A stretch of 64,000 nucleotides of DNA, from positions 39,856,859-39,920,858 of the forward strand of contig NC_085868.1 in the NCBI RefSeq assembly GCF_034702125.1. Direction: 5' to 3'. Source of the stretch: Engraulis encrasicolus. Lineage: Eukaryota > Chordata > Actinopteri > Clupeiformes > Engraulidae. A program made the translations under genes and the position numbers. Position 1 is the first letter of the stretch. Every line of letters begins with the position of its first letter. Positions 44,201-56,124 of this stretch are shown here, in pieces. The notes below the pieces were generated by a model. That model was given only the letters and a program-made list of their open reading frames with translations, was not told the origin of the DNA and did no database searches.

Positions 44201-44395
44201 TTACATGACAGAGGAACGTGTTTAATCGGATTTAAAAGAGGAATAAACCACCCACTTTAATCGGACTTAAGTTTAAATCGGAATAAACTTAAATCCTGTT
44301 CGGTAAGTGTTTACATGATGTTTTTAAAGTGGAATTAAGTTTTAATGAGATTTAAAGTGAGTTAAATCGGATTTAAATGCCTCATGTAAACGTAC
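41205..44395. mobile_element. Composite 3.2-kb element with nested repeats
   Basis: The outer ends are inverted (near GCTACGTGTACATGA on the left and TCATGTAAACGTACC on the right, with GATTTAA-rich sub-ends). The direct repeat CAAATATCT flanks them at 41196-41204 and 44396-44404. Inside, a module of about 150-240 bp appears three times: inverted at about 41475-41710, and direct at about 42795-43485 and 43560-43840. The module shares TCTAACAAAAGGTTTCT-like and ATCTTGAAAATGAGGCC-like blocks. No long coding frame is present. Confidence 0.7.
42878..43399. mobile_element. hAT MITE (522 bp), nested
   Basis: The ends are CAGTGTTAATTTCATCA and TGACAAAATTAACACTG. A perfect 8-bp duplication AAGGGCAC lies at 42870-42877 and 43400-43407. 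The interior has many GACTAAGACTAAA repeats. Confidence 0.95.
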
Positions 44396-44570
44396 CAAAT
44401 ATCTCTGACGATCTACTGAATCTTGGTCACTTTGTGCAACTTGAATTTTGTTCATGCTTTGTGCATCCAGGTTTCATACTTACCTTTTCATTTTGGTTAA
44501 GTGGATGGACTACGCCCACCACCAATGACTAATTGACAGCTGTGATATATTGTGACTGATTGACTGCACC

Positions 44571-44596
44571 CTGACAAAGACGGTGTAGGTCGAAAC
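44571..44596 (+). ncRNA. Hammerhead-like core 6
   Basis: It reads CTGACAA, hairpin GACggtgtagGTC, GAAACG. The essential G8 position of the hammerhead core appears as A, so it is probably inactive. A short A-rich tail (GAAAAGTAAAAAG) follows. The flanking 44396-44570 shows no recognised element. Confidence 0.4.
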
Positions 44597-44689
44597 GCCT
44601 CGTCATTGTTGCCTTGAAGAAAAGTAAAAAGAAAAAAATAATGAAAACGGAGAGCCGCAGTTTCCTCCTCTTTATTATGATGTCTATTA

Positions 44690-45045
44690 CATTACATTAC
44701 ATTGCATTGCATTACATTATATTGCATTTGGCAGACGCTTCATAACCACATCGACTTTCAAAAGAGGACATAATCAGCCAACATCACAAGCAGATACAAA
44801 GTGCACAGGAGATATACAGAACAACAAGTGTAATTGCAAAGAGGGGTTAGTTTTTTTTTTTTAATCAAGAGGAAATAACAAGTACACACACACACACAAA
44901 CACACAGTCACAAACTAAACTAAACTAAACATCATGTCAGGAGTCTGCCCTGGGGCAAGGCCAGTTCAAGCATTAGTCTAGTAGATTCTCTCGAAAGAGG
45001 AATGTCTTTAGTTGTTTCTTGAAGGCTGCAAGGGATGTGCTTAGT
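44690..45045 (-). mobile_element. LINE 3' end, copy 2
   Basis: It matches 23056-23400 closely (GCATTTGGCAGACGCTT, GAGTCTGCC, TTTAGTTGTTTCTTGAAGG) and begins with an ATTAC/ATTGC tandem tail. It is truncated before the reverse-transcriptase segment. Confidence 0.8.
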
Positions 45046-45179
45046 CATTATTACTATTATTATTAGTTTATTACTATATATTACTAGCCAAGACTGTTAG
45101 AGCACCTGTGTTGAAAAGTTTGGATCCTCACAGTGCTTCTGTTTTTTCTTTTTTCCTTTTTCCCTGAGCATTCTTTTTT

Positions 45180-46020
45180 ATTTTTTTCCCCTGAGCATTC
45201 TATCTTGGTCACCTCACACCTCATCCATAGTGAAAAAGTCTAGACAGCGTCTGCACCACCTCAGGAGGCTAAGAAAGAATCCTTTGGAGATGCAGAGGTC
45301 CTTCTACACTGCCACAATCGAATCAGTGATCCCTGGAAACATATCGACCCGGTATGGCAACTGCACTGACTGCTCAGGATAAGGTAGCCATGCGAAGAGT
45401 AGTGCACTTTGCAGAAAAAAAATCCCAGGCATCATCCTTCCTAGGCTACAAGAGATGTAGACACGGGGTAAAAGGATGATGAAAACACCTTTCATCCTAG
45501 CCATTCCATGTTTCAAAGGCTGCCTTCAGGGGAACAGCTAAGGTCTATACAATGCAGGACTGAGATGTTGTGCAAGACTTTCTTCCCTCAAGCCATCTGC
45601 TTTTTAAATGTATAGGTCATCTCTTTTTCTTTTCATTAGTATTATTTCTCCCCCCTTCCTTTTCTATTATGATCATTATTTTTCTCTTGAACTACACTAC
45701 AAAGAGCAGTTGCAACCTTCATTTCACTGCCAATTGTGTCGGCACAAGAGATCACGTGACAGGCCCTGCCATGGCCAACCTATAGGACACTTGCCTGCCA
45801 TGCCCATGCAGCTGACCCGGGTTCAATTCCCGGCCCGAGTCCTTTACCAACCCCTCCCCGTCTCTATCCCAATTCGCTTCCTGTCCACCTCTCAGACTAA
45901 GTAAACCGGAAACGGGTCAAAAACTTGCGTATCAAATAAAGTCGAAAAAGACCAAAAAAAATCTTGGAGAAAAATAAAAGAAATAACGTGACAGATACAA
46001 ATCTTGAGTCTTGAATATGC
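45180..46020 (+). mobile_element. LINE 3' end near exon 4, split by a SINE
   Basis: A frameshifted reverse-transcriptase C-terminal block (for example FFPQAICFLN-like near 45580) is followed by a 3' untranslated region with AACCTTCATTTCACTGCC. After the SINE comes a tail AAATCTTGAGTCTTGAAT ending about 46018. The tail is the inverse of the ATTCAAG tail at 39250. It ends about 60 bp before the exon 4 acceptor. Confidence 0.7.
45762..45985 (+). mobile_element. tRNA-derived SINE inserted in a LINE
   Basis: It has an ATGGCCAACC A-box region and a B box GGTTCAATTCC, and an A-rich tail with AATAAAG. The target duplication ACGTGACA lies at 45754-45761 and 45986-45993, splitting the LINE 3' untranslated region. 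Confidence 0.85.
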
Positions 46021-46080
46021 CAGTACAGGCCTGCTCCACTGTACTCTAATCTTGTCTGCTCTCTCACTCTTCCTCCCCAG

Positions 46081-46216
46081 AGGGCTGCTGCTCCCTCGCT
46101 TGCAGAGTGCGGGCCGTAACAACACGCGCATGACGTCACTCAAGAGCACCAACCACTCGCGGGCTAGCTTCAGCATCGTCAATGGCAACCATGCTCCGCA
46201 CGAAGGTTGCACCTGA
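46081..46216 (+). CDS. GRPR: GRPR coding exon 4 (C-tail)
   Basis: The acceptor is TCTTCCTCCCCAG|A, with a good pyrimidine tract, and the first base completes Arg342. The exon encodes residues 343-386 and a TGA stop. The block RMTSLKSTNHSRASFSIVNG matches the serine/threonine-rich C-terminus typical of GRPR, where phosphorylation drives desensitisation and arrestin binding. This match is what proves the exon belongs to the same gene although it lies 6.8 kb from exon 3. The complete protein (386 residues) is close to the mammalian length as I recall it (384). Confidence 0.93.
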
Positions 46217-46400
46217 AGATTGCTGCTGGTCAGTGGTTCTCAGCCTTTTTTTTTTTAAACAAACGCCTCCTCCTCCTCATAAGATAGACTAATTGCAACT
46301 CAGCACCCTCCCCCCTCTCAGCTGTCTTGTCACCTCCCCGCTACAGGTGTCTGATAGGGGTGTGAGAGGAAGTGTCTGTTTGATGCCCTCTCTTTTATGA

Positions 46401-46768
<368 letters not shown>

Positions 46769-47112
46769 AGAGAGAGACAGAAAATGAGATTGAATAATCT
46801 TAATGTAATATCATATCTGCATTTCAGAGATGTATTACACAGCCCTGTGATTATCCAGCATGCACAGTGTATCCCCAATTACTAAGACAATCTGGATCAT
46901 GACACCAGTCTGCCTTTGCAATTCCCTAAAGCTCATGAATGAATGTTTTGTCATTCATAGCAAAAGTGCTCAGTCATAGGAGTTGTAAACAAGGACAATG
47001 CAAATTGTGATTTCAAAATTAACAGAAAATGAGAGTACTTACGTATGTATGTAATGTACATTGTGCAATGCAATAGTGACCTTTTCGCTTTAATTATGCA
47101 TTGTTTTAAGTG

Positions 47113-47209
47113 TACACTGTAAAAAACGTAATGTGTTAATTCAACACTTAGAGTGTACTCTGAGACTGAGACTACTCTGTTGAATTAACACTGCACTTTT
47201 TACTGTGTA
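47113..47209. mobile_element. Short palindromic MITE
   Basis: The ends TACACTGTAAAAAACG and CTTTTTACTGTGTA, with sub-terminal GTGTTAATTCAACA, are inverted over about 40 bp. Related single ends occur near 52485 and 62915. About 47228-47400 is a family B fragment. Confidence 0.6.
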
Positions 47210-48891
47210 GAGAATGTCATTTTTTAGTAGGTCTAGTTTATTTCCAGAATGTATGCCACCCATTCACAGACATTATATTTGTCATGTAATTACCACCACC
47301 ATAAATTTCTAATTATTCATTATGACTTGGAAATGTTCCCTTTCCATGAATAGATGGACCTCCTCTATTGTCATACGTAAGTACCAATCATAGACATCTT
47401 TGGCTATGAAACTTGCTGTACTTTGGTCAGACCGGTATGGTAAATAGTAAGATAACTACTTAGTAAATATCATTGAAACATCAAAATTGTGCATGGGAAG
47501 CATACATTTAGAAAATCTATGACTACAATTCCATACCCTTTACTACCTTTAAGACAATGCTGCAGGGCATTTTTGAGCGACATTGCCAGAAATTGCCAGA
47601 CAAATATTAACATACAGCTTTTGTGTACTTTTCTTAATATTACTTTTAAATCAGAACAGCATCAAGTGACTTTGGAAACTAGACAATGGGAACCAATAAT
47701 GTTTCACCTCATCGCATTGCTCCAGTGTTGTCCAGTGTTTTCACTTACAGTGTTATTCCTCTTGCTTATTTCAAGGCTTGTGTCAAAGTGAAAGAGTGGT
47801 GTTTAAACAGTTGCCATTGGTGCATTGCCATCTGTTCATCTTTTAATGTGTGGCTAATGACCCATACGGTGGATACATCATTATGTTCATTATTTAATGA
47901 CTATTTGTTCCTGTTGGATATAGTGTTTGTACCTTCAGTAGTACTTGCAGTAAAAACAAAAAAAAAACAGTGATGTCAATATGATGTCAATACAGCTAAT
48001 GAACGCCAAGCGTGACTTTAAACGTCTAGTCCAAAATGAAGTTTTGGATGAATAAAATGTGAGGTGAGCTACATGTCAGTTAAGTATAGCCTGTACATGT
48101 TATTGCTTGGTTCCGCTTGTTTGTTGTTTAATTTGTTGTAAGAGTGGTAAACAGATATGTGGACCCATATTGTAACATGAAACAAAAGAAATAGGATATT
48201 AGCATTCTGGACTACAGTTTTAATGCCTTCGTTATGTGTAATTAATGATCAATGGTTTGTAAATTGCCCCAACCAAAACTAAGCTAATGTTTACTGTTCA
48301 GACTTGCAGTCTATACATGACAATGTGATTTTGGGGGGGTTTTGTTGCAACACTGAGACAAAATATTGTGTAGGGCTGTGGAATTTGCTTGTGATTTGTG
48401 TTGATGTATTTCAGTGGCTTGAGCCTATGATCATTGTAGGTTGTTAAGGATATCTACTAAAGATACATTGTAAACACGTTACAATTTAAAAACATAGAGG
48501 GAGGGAAAAAGAGAGATTGTTCTGTACTGTAGTCTCACCAGAGTAATGACGTGATGGACGGTGATCCATATGATTCTTCAGTCACTACTACTTTATTTTA
48601 CAAATGCAAGGGTTTCAGATTTCTTTGATAGCACAAAACTTTGATGGCAGGCTATGTGGTTATGTTTATGTGCAATGTATTTAATTACAGCTATATGTTT
48701 AATATTATATCTCTGAATATTTGTAGTGCATTTCATTTTGATCAAAACATGTCAGTATGTATCTTTGTACTGTGAAGTGTTTGTTTTACCCCAAGCAAGT
48801 GAAAACTGCAAACATGGTTTACAACTGGATGGGAAATGATGTAGAGAGCAAACGTAGTGTAAAACAGGTGCTGGATCAAACAAACGTGCGT

Positions 48892-49063
48892 AAAAGAAGA
48901 AAGAAAAATCTGCACACTGTTGCTGCTCACCGATTTATTGGACACAACGTTTGGACCTCAGGCGGTCTTACCTATGCACCTGACGAAGACCGTCTGAGGT
49001 CGAAGCGTTGTGTTCAATAAATCGGTGAGCAGGAACAGTGTGCAGATTTTTCTTTCTTCTTTT
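48892..49063 (+). mobile_element. Inverted-repeat element with hammerhead-like core 7
   Basis: Arms at 48892-48949 and 49006-49063 pair over about 58 bp with few mismatches. They continue inward through GACCTCAGGCGGTCTT and its partner. The right half contains CTGACGA (48980), a GACC-GGTC hairpin, then GAAG and CGTTGTG, followed by AATAAA in the right arm. The left half carries a related inverted sequence, so this looks like two head-to-head copies. Confidence 0.75.
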
Positions 49064-49290
49064 AAATCGTGTTAAGAGACCTGTGGTGGATTACATGCTG
49101 GTCCCCAATCTTCCCTTATATCTATCCCAATCCCTTTCAGAAATGAAATTGGGTATATGAGGCCCTTTCTTGTGTAAGGTTTACTTTTTCAGGTGTACTG
49201 ATGAATTGTGTTTATTGCTTGTTACTGTAAATGGCATATTTCATTCCCTTTGTCAATCTGTTTTGAAACTTGTGAATAAAATATGATTTT

Positions 49291-50571
49291 GTATTTGTGG
49301 AGAAATTTTGTTCTCAAGCTGTACTTGTCAAATACAATGAGCTAATCTATACCGTTTCTAGCATTTTGTAATAATCATTATGCTCACTCACGCCATGCGG
49401 GTAATTGTTCTGAACTTGTTCTGGGTGCTTGTTCTATTCTGCTAATATTAATTCATATAATGTAATTTAATATAATAGACATTCCAGCTCTTCACCGACA
49501 TACAATGGTGGCAATTTGTGAGGTTTTGTAATGGATTATGACAGCTATAAGGCTAAAAAAACATAGTTACTAAGAGAACTATACCAATGATGCTTAGAGA
49601 GGTTAGCTCATCATTTCTCATATTTTTCAGGCAATGCCATCTACTGATTGCCCTTAGAGATATAAAAGTGACATTTCCTGGATCCACACAGACTATACAC
49701 TTTGTAATCACTCTTCTCTGATGACAAGAATGACACCACGCCGAATACAATCCCCTAATACATTGTCTCTGTCAAGGGTCAAGCAGCACAAAATTGGTGC
49801 TTCTTGTCATGCTCATTGCACCTTTGAAAATCAGATAGTCTACAGTGCCCAAACTCATGCCACTATAAAGCCGCTCAATTCAAACAAACCATATTTTTCA
49901 TGCATTGCAGTCTGTTGACTTTAGCCAAGAGTGTGCTTATCTGAACAGGCAAGTTCGGATTGATGCAGTCTCCATGACAATCAGCGCAAGAGGTTGTTTT
50001 CTGTTGGCATTGGAGTGCGGTCCCTCATCTACAAGTGTGGCCGTAAAGAGGTCATTTTTCCATCTTCGTATAAACTGTCTGTCCTCTTCATGAAAGGTGG
50101 GCGATTATATCACTGTAGCTTTGTTGCACCACTCAAGTCAAGCCACCAAGCACATACAGAGATGTATTTATATAACACCTTTTAAAGGCAACAGAAGTTG
50201 AATTCAGAGTGCTTCAAAGAACCTGTACCTCTTAACATTGACACTAATAGCATATAATGACATAGTGACACAATGGACCTCACATCAGTCAGGATATTGC
50301 CTGTGCCAAAAGATTCCATATATTGATATCCAAATTTGGAAAATTAACTCATGAAGGTACAGACATGCCACACTCATTTAGGTAAAGGCTCTTTTTTAAA
50401 TTAAGTTAAATGTTTTCAGCTGAACTCATTTGACACAGATATTCAAGGTTTCAGTTACATTTTATTTGAAGGCCTCTCTGAGGTGTCAAGCTCTCTAAAG
50501 ATGTCAAGTCACTAGCACAGCAATGACACATGTAAGAAAATGCTATTTAATGTTGTTTATGACTATTGGCG
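49291..50571. other. Unassigned sequence
   Basis: No gene or element ends were recognised. Confidence 0.3.
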
Positions 50572-50854
50572 AGGGCTGGACTGGCCATCTGGCATATTTC
50601 TCGGTGGGCCCTGCACCCTCGTGGGCCCCTATTCTCAGAAATGTTTTTTTTTAATTATATACAGTATATATATATATTTTTTTTACCTTTTCCCCGCACC
50701 CTCGTGGGCCACTATTTTCAGAAATGTAAAAAAAACAACAACAAAAAACATGAGGGTCCGGGGCCCACCGGTGAGTCAGTTCTGCGGCGCTAATTATGAG
50801 GGGCTCCTTTAAGCCAAAAGTGCCCGGGCCCTATTTCTCCCCCAGTCCAGCCCT
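50572..50854. mobile_element. Inverted-repeat MITE (283 bp)
   Basis: The ends are AGGGCTGGACTGG and CCAGTCCAGCCCT, perfect over 13 bp. The interior has GGGCCC and CACCCTCGTGGGCC motifs. No target duplication is evident. Confidence 0.8.
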
Positions 50855-52084
50855 GCTTTTGGCATTATGCGATATTCATTTTTTGGAATGTCAAATTAAC
50901 ATTTAGGCATCAATAATTTGCTATTAACGTTCCTTTGACTGTTACATGAGACTCCCTCAAAGAAAGTGTTACTGCACCAATGTTTCTTGTTACTGTTTTG
51001 CAGTGACACATAGTAAGGGTTACGTTATTTGCTCACCAAAGCATTTGGGGATGTGTCTCATGTGGAAAGAATATGGCACGGTACGCTCCAATTACTTGCC
51101 TATGTTTATCATTCTGGCAGGCTTAGGTTGACACCATTTACTGGTCAATACTCTTAGACAGCATTGCAAAATAAACACGGTGTGCGATAGAGGTGGAAAC
51201 TCTTCGTCTGCCAAGGCCTTTATTGCTATTCCAGACCTGTTGACTCAAAGCTGTATTGATCAAGCATCTCATGACTGTGTACATGCTTGTTAGACACAGC
51301 TCACTGGGAAGTCTTGTTGTGGTTGTTGCTGTTACTGCTGTATGTGTCCGCTTTTCTTTCCTTTCATCATACGAAAGACTCTGATCCTTTTTTGTTTTAC
51401 TCAATCTGTACGCCTTATTACTACACTCCCTCCGGGGACAGATTAAGATGGCCATGGGCCATAGGCTACAAGTTGATGTCGGGCCCCTCGGAAAGCACAT
51501 TTTGTGACAAATTTATATGGACAGTGTCATAATTACATGCCAGGAATTAAGTACAACACGTCTACCAACTGTACTCAACATGACAGATACATTTTCCAAT
51601 ATTGCATCTTGTCATCATTCTGAAAATTTTCACTTTTGACAAATCCGGGGCCCCATTGCAGGTGGGGGCCCCTAGGCTGCAGCCATATCTAGCCTGTGCA
51701 TTAATCCGGCCCTGCCCCCAGCTCTATTCTCCCACTCACCATGTGAAATCTTGTATTAAATTACTTCTCCATGGATATTATTGGAGAAGATAACAGACAG
51801 ATTTGAAGGGTGCAGAGGAAAAAAAAGGATATCTCGACAAACAACTATATTCATTTGATTCGAATAAATACTGCATAATAATGACTTCAGGCGCACAGGC
51901 AGGGACGTGAGGAGTCTGGTAGTCTGGTAGTGGTGTGTCTGTGTCTGTATTTGTGTCTGTTTGTGTTATGCATTATGGGTTATGAGGCATTTCTTCTGCG
52001 TCTTGTCACTCCGCAATGGGCCGTGGCTTTCCTGTAAACACTTCATTACCGGCAGCTGTGCCCATGAAACGAAATCACCACCGC
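50855..52084. other. Unassigned sequence with GGGCCC-family copy
   Basis: About 51430-51715 has weak inverted ends (GACAGATTAAGATGG and TTAATCCGGCCCTG) and GGGGGCCCCTAGGC, so it belongs to the dispersed GGGCCC family. The remainder has no recognised content. Confidence 0.45.
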
Positions 52085-52299
52085 CAAGGTTGCCAGATGA
52101 GGATGATTTCCAGCCCAAAGAATGCTCAAAACCCACCTGGAACCACTAAATCCCACCCAATTCAAACTGAATTCAACTGATTTCTATGGCTACAAAGTTG
52201 CAGGAATACCAGCCCAAATGCCCATTTTACCAAATTCTATCCCCAAACGGCCATCCTAGGCAGCCTAATTGGGCGGGAAAGTGCCCAATCTGGCAACAC
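52085..52299. mobile_element. hAT MITE family E, copy 2
   Basis: The ends carry GGTTGCCAGA and TCTGGCAACAC. The direct repeat TCACCACCGC lies at 52075-52084 and 52300-52309. It is related to 31898-32116, in reverse orientation. Confidence 0.85.
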
Positions 52300-52309
52300 T
52301 CACCACCGC

Positions 52310-52822
52310 TCCTCTTGTTGTCCCCACCACAGGGCTACTTGTTTTTCTTCTCAGGTTTCACGACAGGAATTGGCAATTTATTTTGTCACAATGTGTTAAA
52401 CTTGTTTTTCAATGGACCTTCAACAACAGTAGAGTATCTGCTCGATTGACAAATATTTCTTCCTTTTCATTGTTGTATAGGCCCACACAGTAAAAAAATT
52501 TATAAAAAAAATAATTAAAAAAACATGTTACTCTTACAGAGTTGAAATCAACACTGTACAGATAACATTTGGTCCCACTCAAAGAATAGTGTTAACAGCT
52601 ACTCTTTGGTCAGTGTAACATTTTCAGAGTGAATTTTACTCAATATTGTGTAAACATTAAGCTGAAGAGTAGAAATTACTCTGGCCACTTGTACAATTTT
52701 ACACTAACTTTTGCCTTAACTGTAGAGTCATTTTATTCTCCACATTATAAATAGGCTTACTCTATCTGGATCCACAGCTTACACAGAAATTCTGACACCA
52801 TGTTTTTTCCTTGTTTTTTATT

Positions 52823-52866
<44 letters not shown>

Positions 52867-53761
52867 GTATTGACTTTGACCAGTTTAACACTTCTGATCA
52901 TATGTTTCTCTTACCAAAAATGTCTTTGGGAACCCATGCCACACTGCTTAGGAAATTCATGGACGTCACTGGAACACAGGCTGGTATTTTATCCCCTTTA
53001 TTTTAAAAGCATTCTCACACATACAATCCCAGGGTAGCCTATTAGGTTGACAATGTATGGCAGCTCATACTGTACAGAGCCCCTCCTGTTGAATGCAAAC
53101 TTGACATGTGACAAAGAAAACAAGTATGCTTTTTAGTCAAGGCCAGTGATGATTGCTGGTTGGTGGTATAACACTTAATTAGAGGAGTACTGTCAATGGT
53201 CTTTGTAATAGACCTACAGTAAAGTGCAACAGCAAATAGGTTGAATTATTCAGTAATTCACCATATGGAAAAATTCAATGGGCTGCCACGTTTTGTGTGT
53301 ACTGCGTGTAGCATTCTCTGCTTGGAAAATAATTATCTTTGCCCAACTTATGCGTCAAGCTTCAGACAGGAACACATACAAGTTATGCAAGTCCACCCAT
53401 GCTGCTTTCAATGGTGTGTCATGGTAATGCAGACATTCATGCCAACGTTCAATTATTTATCAGTAATGGGCAACCTTGATTCAGAAGTTGAATTCCATTA
53501 CTTTACTTACGCTAGGGGCCTACTTTGGACATAGGCCACAAACAAGCGCTCTCCGATCACTGTGATCCATGCCATCTTTTCCAGTTGTCCCCAATAGTCC
53601 ACGGGCTAGACTAGGTATCCGTACCATCTGGTGGAGCAAATTCTAGTTGGGATGTGATACACATCCCTTTATGTTTTGATCAGATAGACCTCAGAGAATG
53701 GCAGTCATCACCTAATAAAGTAGCCCACCCCATTGAAAATCTATGCCATTTGGATACTGGT
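52310..53761. other. Unassigned sequence with ATT microsatellite
   Basis: An ATT array lies at about 52823-52866. About 52485-52660 resembles a degraded palindromic MITE. No gene was recognised. Confidence 0.35.
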
Positions 53762-53769
53762 GCTGCACA

Positions 53770-55086
53770 AGGCCGTCGTTAGGCCTATTTTAGGGGGGCT
53801 TTAGCCCCCCCTACATTTGTATGAGCCCCCTCTGAAACGATTTTGCAAAAAAAAAATATATATATATATATATATATTTTTTTTTTTACATTTTTCCAAA
53901 AAACAAATGAAGTAAAGCACTGAATACGAACCATAAAGAAGGCAAGTTAATCTGAATACAAGTTCATGGTTGCTTACTGTTTAATGCCACTTATATCCTA
54001 CTGCACAGCAATAAAAGCAGGGTGCACAGCAATGTGTTATGCGGGGGGGAAACAGGTAAAGGATTGTGCTTTATGACTAAAAACACCTCAGGAAAAGTGT
54101 AATTACTTACACGGATGAAATGTTCAGACCCAAAGTACCAATTTTTACTCACAATTCCCTTGTAATAAATCCATTTGACATTGTCTTGAAATTACAGTTG
54201 AGCTTTAACCCCTTAAGACGCGGCTTTATACATTTGTTGTTACCAGTATGGTAATGACCAAGTCGTGGTGCATTGCTAAAGGGCCTGTGTTGTGTCATAG
54301 TATTGTAGTGCTATGGTAGTTACATTTCAATGTCTATTACAGCGTGCCACTGGAGGTACGGCGCGCATTAAGGGGCTACTATTTGTCTTAGCAGTTTGAA
54401 AACACACATGAACTGATTAAAATAGCTACTAATGGAGTAAAAATGACCAAATATCTGCCGGGGATGCATAGTTTTCCAAGTCAGGAACCTGTTTGAATGA
54501 ATCGCTTCCTGACCACTGCTTCTCCTGGAGATACGCAGTTAGTAACTCCTTAAAGTTCCTAGTCCTTGTGTAAATTATGCTCTCTGCATTTTTATCTAAT
54601 CATTTCAACTTCCGTACATAATATTCATCAGTTGAAACATTTTGAAATGTTTTGTTTAGCTTACATATAAGGAATGTTCATTAAAATGTGAATTAAAAAA
54701 AAATCACTGTAACTAGTGTTTAAAAATCGGTATGGTGCTCTTAAAATAATTGTTGAAGAATACGCTTTTGCACACCTCTGTAGGTGGGCAGGTGCGTAGG
54801 ATATTATCCCAGTGGGGTTGTCATTCAAGTGTAAAGAAATCCTGCATACTGTCCATTCCACCAACAAACTTTAATACAACATGAAGAAGGTCGGATGACC
54901 GAAACAATGTATTGAATTTTGTTGGTGGAATGGACAGTGTGCGGGATATCTTTGCTCTTAAAATAATGAATTCATAGACAAAACCTTAGCAGGTGAGCTG
55001 AAATTTTTTCGGCGCGCGCTGTGCGCGCGCATTTTCTTCCTCTGGGGCTAAGCCCCCCCTGTCTCTCAAACCTAGTGACGGGCCTG
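53770..55086. mobile_element. hAT element (1317 bp) with nested repeats
   Basis: A perfect 8-bp duplication GCTGCACA lies at 53762-53769 and 55087-55094. The inverted ends are degraded (AGGCCGTCGTTAGG and CCTAGTGACGGGCCTG). Sub-terminal GGGGGGCTTTAGCCCCCC and GGGGCTAAGCCCCCC correspond. It contains a copy of repeat A (about 54205-54378), a hammerhead palindrome and a GC-alternating tract GCGCGCGCTGTGCGCGCG (about 55013-55030). No transposase frame was seen. Confidence 0.85.
54833..54953 (+). mobile_element. Inverted-repeat element with hammerhead-like core 8
   Basis: Arms at 54833-54868 and 54918-54953 pair over about 36 bp (shared CTGTCCATTCCACCAACAAA). The centre reads TGAAGA, hairpin GGTC ggat GACC, GAAAC (54882-54905). 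The first core base is not C, so activity is doubtful. The layout matches the elements at 15363, 20017 and 48892. Confidence 0.7.
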
Positions 55087-55099
55087 GCTGCACATGTGA

Positions 55100-55290
55100 A
55101 ATTCAAAATGGCGGACAAATGTAGAAGGTCCCCCCCCTTTCAATGTATGAAAAGTACAATATTCCCCGACATAATGAATACTTAGAATTTGAAGGTGGTG
55201 GTAAGTACTCATGGAAAAGGTCACATTTGTGAATGGGCAGCATTCATTCTGAAAATAAACTACTAGAAATAGTACACAGTGCACCTTTAG
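55100..55290. mobile_element. TTAA family B fragment
   Basis: It contains AATTCAAAATGGCGGAC, GAATACTTAGAATTTGA and GGTGGTGGTAAGT, and ends ACACAGTGCACCTTTAG. The left terminal repeat is missing. Confidence 0.7.
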
Positions 55291-55775
55291 GGAAAAGGAC
55301 TACAAGAAAACAATAAAAAGGCAAGTCTGAATTACCGCTATTCCACCACCAGAACTGTAGGCCTATCATTACCCAGAGCGTCAAAGTTAGACCTTTGTGT
55401 TAACTCCTTCAGCTCAAGAAGATGTCAAGAAGACAATACAATCTGCTTCTTCAGGGTGGTGTGCCGCTCAAGATAAAATGTCAGGTTGTGCCATATAGAC
55501 AGATAATAGCTGCAAGGGCTATAGCAGAATGGGACTATTTGAATATTATGTTGAATTCAGTGCTATTTTAAAATCTCAGACATTTTTAAGTCAGCAGATT
55601 ATTTCATAGGACTGTGTATGCTATTGTTTCATATGACTCCTCAAAGCCTCTTCAACACCCCTACAGCTTTGCCATGAGAACACCAAGTGCAGTCCTCGTT
55701 TATCAAAACAAACTGACGGTTACGCTACACAGCCATGGGGTCCGGTATATTAGGGTAGAGTTATTTGGCTGGTTG
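55291..55775. other. Unassigned sequence
   Basis: No gene or element was recognised. Confidence 0.3.
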
Positions 55776-55783
55776 CTCTAGGA

Positions 55784-56116
55784 CAAACTTCACGATGGCA
55801 AGGCGCCCCCATACACCCATAAATTCCAGCCAAGGCACCCCTAACATTGATCGCGCCACACTACTTTTTGGTGTATCCCCTTTCACAACCATAGTCCATA
55901 AAATAATCATAATACTGTAGTAGTAATGTTTAGATACAATATATTACTTTATTATAATGCAGGGGAATGTGATGGGAATTGTTAAGCTGACTGTCTGTTT
56001 ATTTTGGTGCACATTATTTATTTAATTCATTCAAAAAAAAATTTTTTTGCTATGCTTTTCCTGCCAACCTGCCGCGAGCCCCAAGTGGTCCCCGGCCCCC
56101 ATTTTGAAAACTACTG
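55784..56116. mobile_element. hAT-like element (333 bp), degraded ends
   Basis: A perfect 8-bp duplication CTCTAGGA lies at 55776-55783 and 56117-56124. The ends (CAAACTTCACGATGG and CCATTTTGAAAACTACTG) are recognisably inverted but mutated. The left part is C-rich. Confidence 0.75.
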
Positions 56117-56124
56117 CTCTAGGA

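Larger units (their letters stand above)
39250..46080 (+). other. GRPR: GRPR intron 3 (C-tail intron)
   Basis: About 6.8 kb, GT-AG, phase 2, placed within the cytoplasmic tail. It is almost entirely transposon-derived, with LINE 3' tails close to both ends. A GA microsatellite lies at about 40481-40546. Segment 39795-39960 contains a LINE-like TGACCGGGACAGTGCACA phrase. 39900-40430 is a degraded repeat rich in GGTTCTTCC-type motifs. 40870-41200 holds nothing recognised. Confidence 0.85.
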
